Positions 62,208-64,000 of a stretch of DNA of 64,000 bases are shown one piece after another. The stretch's first letter is position 1. Each line of letters begins with the position of its first letter. Source of the stretch: Thermoproteota archaeon (GTDB taxonomy: Archaea > Korarchaeota > JAOZGF01 > JAOZFZ01); NCBI GenBank assembly GCA_027492035.1, contig JAOZFT010000004.1, positions 434,001 through 498,000 of the forward strand, written 5' to 3'. The notes below the pieces were generated by a model. It searched no databases, was not told the DNA's origin, and saw only the letters and a list, made by a program, of their open reading frames with translations. Made by a program: the position numbers and the translations under genes.

Positions 62208-63452
62208 CTAATACTTTGGGATGGGGTGAACTTTCACAATTTCTCCCTTTTCCAAACCCTCTTTTTTTTCAGGAATAAAAACTATGCCATCTGCTTTCTT
62301 TATTGAGGACAGCAAACTTGCCCCCTTTATTCTTATAGGTTCGGCGTAAATTTTTCCCTTAACATTTTTCAGTTTTACCCTTAACGCGTCCATTCTTCCC
62401 AGTCTTGAAGGGTAGTTGCTAATCATTTCAGCTTCCAGCGCCTCTTCTTTTGCTTTATTACAAGTCATCTTCGAAATTATTGGGATTGCAAAGTAGATAA
62501 AGGCTATTAAGCACGCAGCTGGTGAACCTGGTAAACCTAAAACTACTTTTTTATTTATGACTGCACCTAAGCTAGGTGTTCCGGGCCTTATAGTTACTCC
62601 GTGAAACAGTATTCTACCTAATTCTTCAATAGCTTTGTGAGTATGATCCCTTCTCCCAGCTGACATTCCTCCACTTGTTATTATTAAGTCACACTTTAAG
62701 TTGCTTCTTATCTTCCTCTTTATTTCATTTAAATCGTCCGGGACAACTTCTGCTTTTTCCACTATGCACCCATAGAACTTAGCTAAGTTTGAAAGTAATG
62801 TAGTGTTTGATTCAAAGATTTTCCCAGGTTTCAATCCTCTATCTGGGCTTACTAACTCTGACCCTGTGACTAGAACCGCCACCTTAGGTTTTTTAGAAAC
62901 TTTGATTTTTCCAATTCCAAGCGAGGAAAGCAGGGAAGCTGTTGCAATAGTTACTCTTTCTCCCTTTTCTAAAACAACATCTCCCTTCTTGATATCTTCT
63001 CCTACACGTGAAACATTTCCCCATTTTGAAACAGGCTGAAAAACCTTTATAAAACACCCCTCTTTTTCTACTTCTTCGTATTTTAGGACAGTGTCGATGT
63101 TTTCTGGGAGTGTAGCTCCTGTCATAACTTGAACAGCTTCTCCCCTCTTTATTTTCCCCCTAAAAATTTCTTCAGCATGAATTAAACCCTTTACTCTTAA
63201 TTTAATAGGTGACTGGATAGAAGCATTTTTTATATCCTCAAAACTTACTCCGTAACCGTCCATCATTGCTTTATTTGTATTTGGTTTGTTTATTTGGGAA
63301 ACAATTTTTTGAGAAGATACCCTGCCTACTGAATGAATCACTTCTATTTCTTCAACCTCTAAAGGTTTCACTTCTTTCAAAATCCTCTTTAATGCTTCAG
63401 AGGCTGGGGTTAGGTGTTTAAATCCTTCTCCTTCTAGCTTAGCCATATTCAT
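62208..63452 (-). CDS. moeA: MoeA-type molybdopterin molybdenumtransferase (second copy)
   Basis: 414 aa, without the PBP-like tail of the copy at 41442. NKAMMDGYGV, VQVMTGATLPENIDTVLKYEEV and TSGGMSAGRRDHT give the normal active site. Overlaps the HAD gene stop (TAATG). IorAB does not need Mo/W, so a W- or Mo-enzyme lies elsewhere. Confidence 0.94.
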   Translation of the reverse strand: MNMAKLEGEGFKHLTPASEALKRILKEVKPLEVEEIEVIHSVGRVSSQKIVSQINKPNTNKAMMDGYGVSFEDIKNASIQSPIKLRVKGLIHAEEIFRGKIKRGEAVQVMTGATLPENIDTVLKYEEVEKEGCFIKVFQPVSKWGNVSRVGEDIKKGDVVLEKGERVTIATASLLSSLGIGKIKVSKKPKVAVLVTGSELVSPDRGLKPGKIFESNTTLLSNLAKFYGCIVEKAEVVPDDLNEIKRKIRSNLKCDLIITSGGMSAGRRDHTHKAIEELGRILFHGVTIRPGTPSLGAVINKKVVLGLPGSPAACLIAFIYFAIPIISKMTCNKAKEEALEAEMISNYPSRLGRMDALRVKLKNVKGKIYAEPIRIKGASLLSSIKKADGIVFIPEKKEGLEKGEIVKVHPIPKY

Positions 63453-64000
63453 TACCGATTTAATACTATCTTCACGACTTCTTTCAAATTATTAATTACG
63501 AAATCAGGTTTCACCTTCAAGTTAAAACTGAACTGTCCACTCAAGAAACTGGGTGTGGTGTGTTTAAAGTAAACCCCGGTCATTCCAATTCTTTTCGCCC
63601 CATAAATGTCAGTAAATAATGAATCCCCCACCATTACGGCTTCTGTAGGTTTGGTTTCCTTTAAGTTTAGGACGTGTTTAAATATTTTTTCGGCAGGTTT
63701 GTAACTTTTTGCAGAGTCTGAAGTAACTAACTCCTCCTTGCTGAAGTACCGGTTTAAACTCCATTTCTCTACATTGGCTACAAGGGTTTCTTCTAACCCG
63801 TTAGAGACTACTGCCATTCTTAAACCGTTACTTTTAAGCAGATTCAGTGTTTCATAAACTTCAGGGTAAAGTGTGGATTCTTCTTTAAAGATATTTAACG
63901 ATTTAATTACATATTTTTTCACTTCTTTTTCACTAGTTTTTAACCCGTATTTCTTGATTGCTGACAGAAAAGCTTTCATGTTTAAGCTGTAAAAATCTTC
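63452..64000 (-). CDS. HAD-superfamily hydrolase, partial (runs off right edge)
   Basis: The minus-strand frame is open through the window edge; ATG 63979 is internal and seven further codons (EDFYSLN) precede it. Visible: VVSNGLEETL (motif II), KPAEKIFKHVL (motif III Lys) and MVGDSLFTDIYGAK (motif IV). The N-terminal DxD nucleophile motif is outside. Likely a phosphatase of the phosphoglycolate/pyrophosphatase type. Confidence 0.88.
   Translation of the reverse strand, partial: EDFYSLNMKAFLSAIKKYGLKTSEKEVKKYVIKSLNIFKEESTLYPEVYETLNLLKSNGLRMAVVSNGLEETLVANVEKWSLNRYFSKEELVTSDSAKSYKPAEKIFKHVLNLKETKPTEAVMVGDSLFTDIYGAKRIGMTGVYFKHTTPSFLSGQFSFNLKVKPDFVINNLKEVVKIVLNR

Overview
The window is AT-rich archaeal DNA, densely packed with genes on both strands. 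The archaeal signature genes are ribosomal protein L37e, an LSm protein, the KH/beta-CASP factor FttA, the 20S proteasome beta subunit, GatD/GatE, archaeal PheS/PheT, archaeal SepF, a TIP49/RuvBL-type AAA+ protein, two geranylgeranyl-reductase-family enzymes, UPF0179 and a duplicated-type tRNA-splicing endonuclease. TATA-like boxes and AGGTG-type Shine-Dalgarno sites precede many genes, and TTG is an unusually common start codon. I cannot place the organism below 'archaeon'; the two-unit fused endonuclease is of the type known from euryarchaeal-grade lineages.

Layout. 1-5764: partial DUF362 gene (minus), then a plus-strand run: sugar dehydrogenase-like gene, thyX, truA, a geranylgeranyl reductase and gcvT. 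5987-10032: class III aminotransferase, glyA (minus), and the divergent splicing endonuclease. 10053-15129: TIP49 ATPase, bacterial-type ThrRS, tRNA-Ala, L37e, LSm, SepF. 15169-24143: FttA, proteasome beta, UPF0179, FKBP isomerase, RtcB ligase, a roadblock/small-GTPase pair and DNA ligase. 24480-33000: tRNA-Gly, MetRS, CYTH protein, RNase Z, membrane glycosyltransferase, glucuronyl C5-epimerase-like protein, GlyRS. 33000-41474: HflX, MTA/SAH-type deaminase divergent from an S-adenosyl/inosyl-homocysteine hydrolase, PheT, PheS, PfkB kinase. 41442-52990: MoeA with a periplasmic-binding-like tail, a PD-(D/E)XK nuclease, epimerase, GatE, GatD, a degenerate MinD-like protein with an HTH gene, a second geranylgeranyl reductase, HTH protein, N-acetyltransferase, rhomboid protease. 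53190-64000: MoxR/VWA pair, DegT aminotransferase, DUF354, IorB, IorA, AK6/Fap7, UbiX, uridine phosphorylase, second MoeA and a partial HAD hydrolase.

The standout is RNA splicing. glyA (serine hydroxymethyltransferase) is broken by a 34-nt segment that begins with an in-frame stop. That segment folds into a bulge-helix-bulge (BHB) structure like those cut by the tRNA-splicing endonuclease. Removing it exactly at the predicted cut sites restores the conserved RYAE|GWPGERVYAG signature, giving a normal 439-aa enzyme. glyA is divergently transcribed, across 137 bp, from the gene for that endonuclease. The same window carries RtcB (the joining ligase), a tRNA-Gly(GCC) with two BHB introns (18 nt at 37/38 and 36 nt in the T-loop at 59/60) and a tRNA-Ala(GGC) with a 21-nt intron. 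All four introns obey the same NN^N cut rule in both bulges. A protein-coding BHB intron in glyA is not something I know to be described.

Other themes: one-carbon/glycine metabolism (GlyA, GcvT, ThyX), SAM by-product recycling (deaminase plus hydrolase), peptide/amino acid fermentation (IorAB, class III aminotransferase), surface glycan assembly (WbpB/D/E-like enzymes, DUF354, membrane glycosyltransferase, C5-epimerase-like protein) and a large share of aminoacyl-tRNA synthesis (Thr, Met, Gly, Phe, GatDE).
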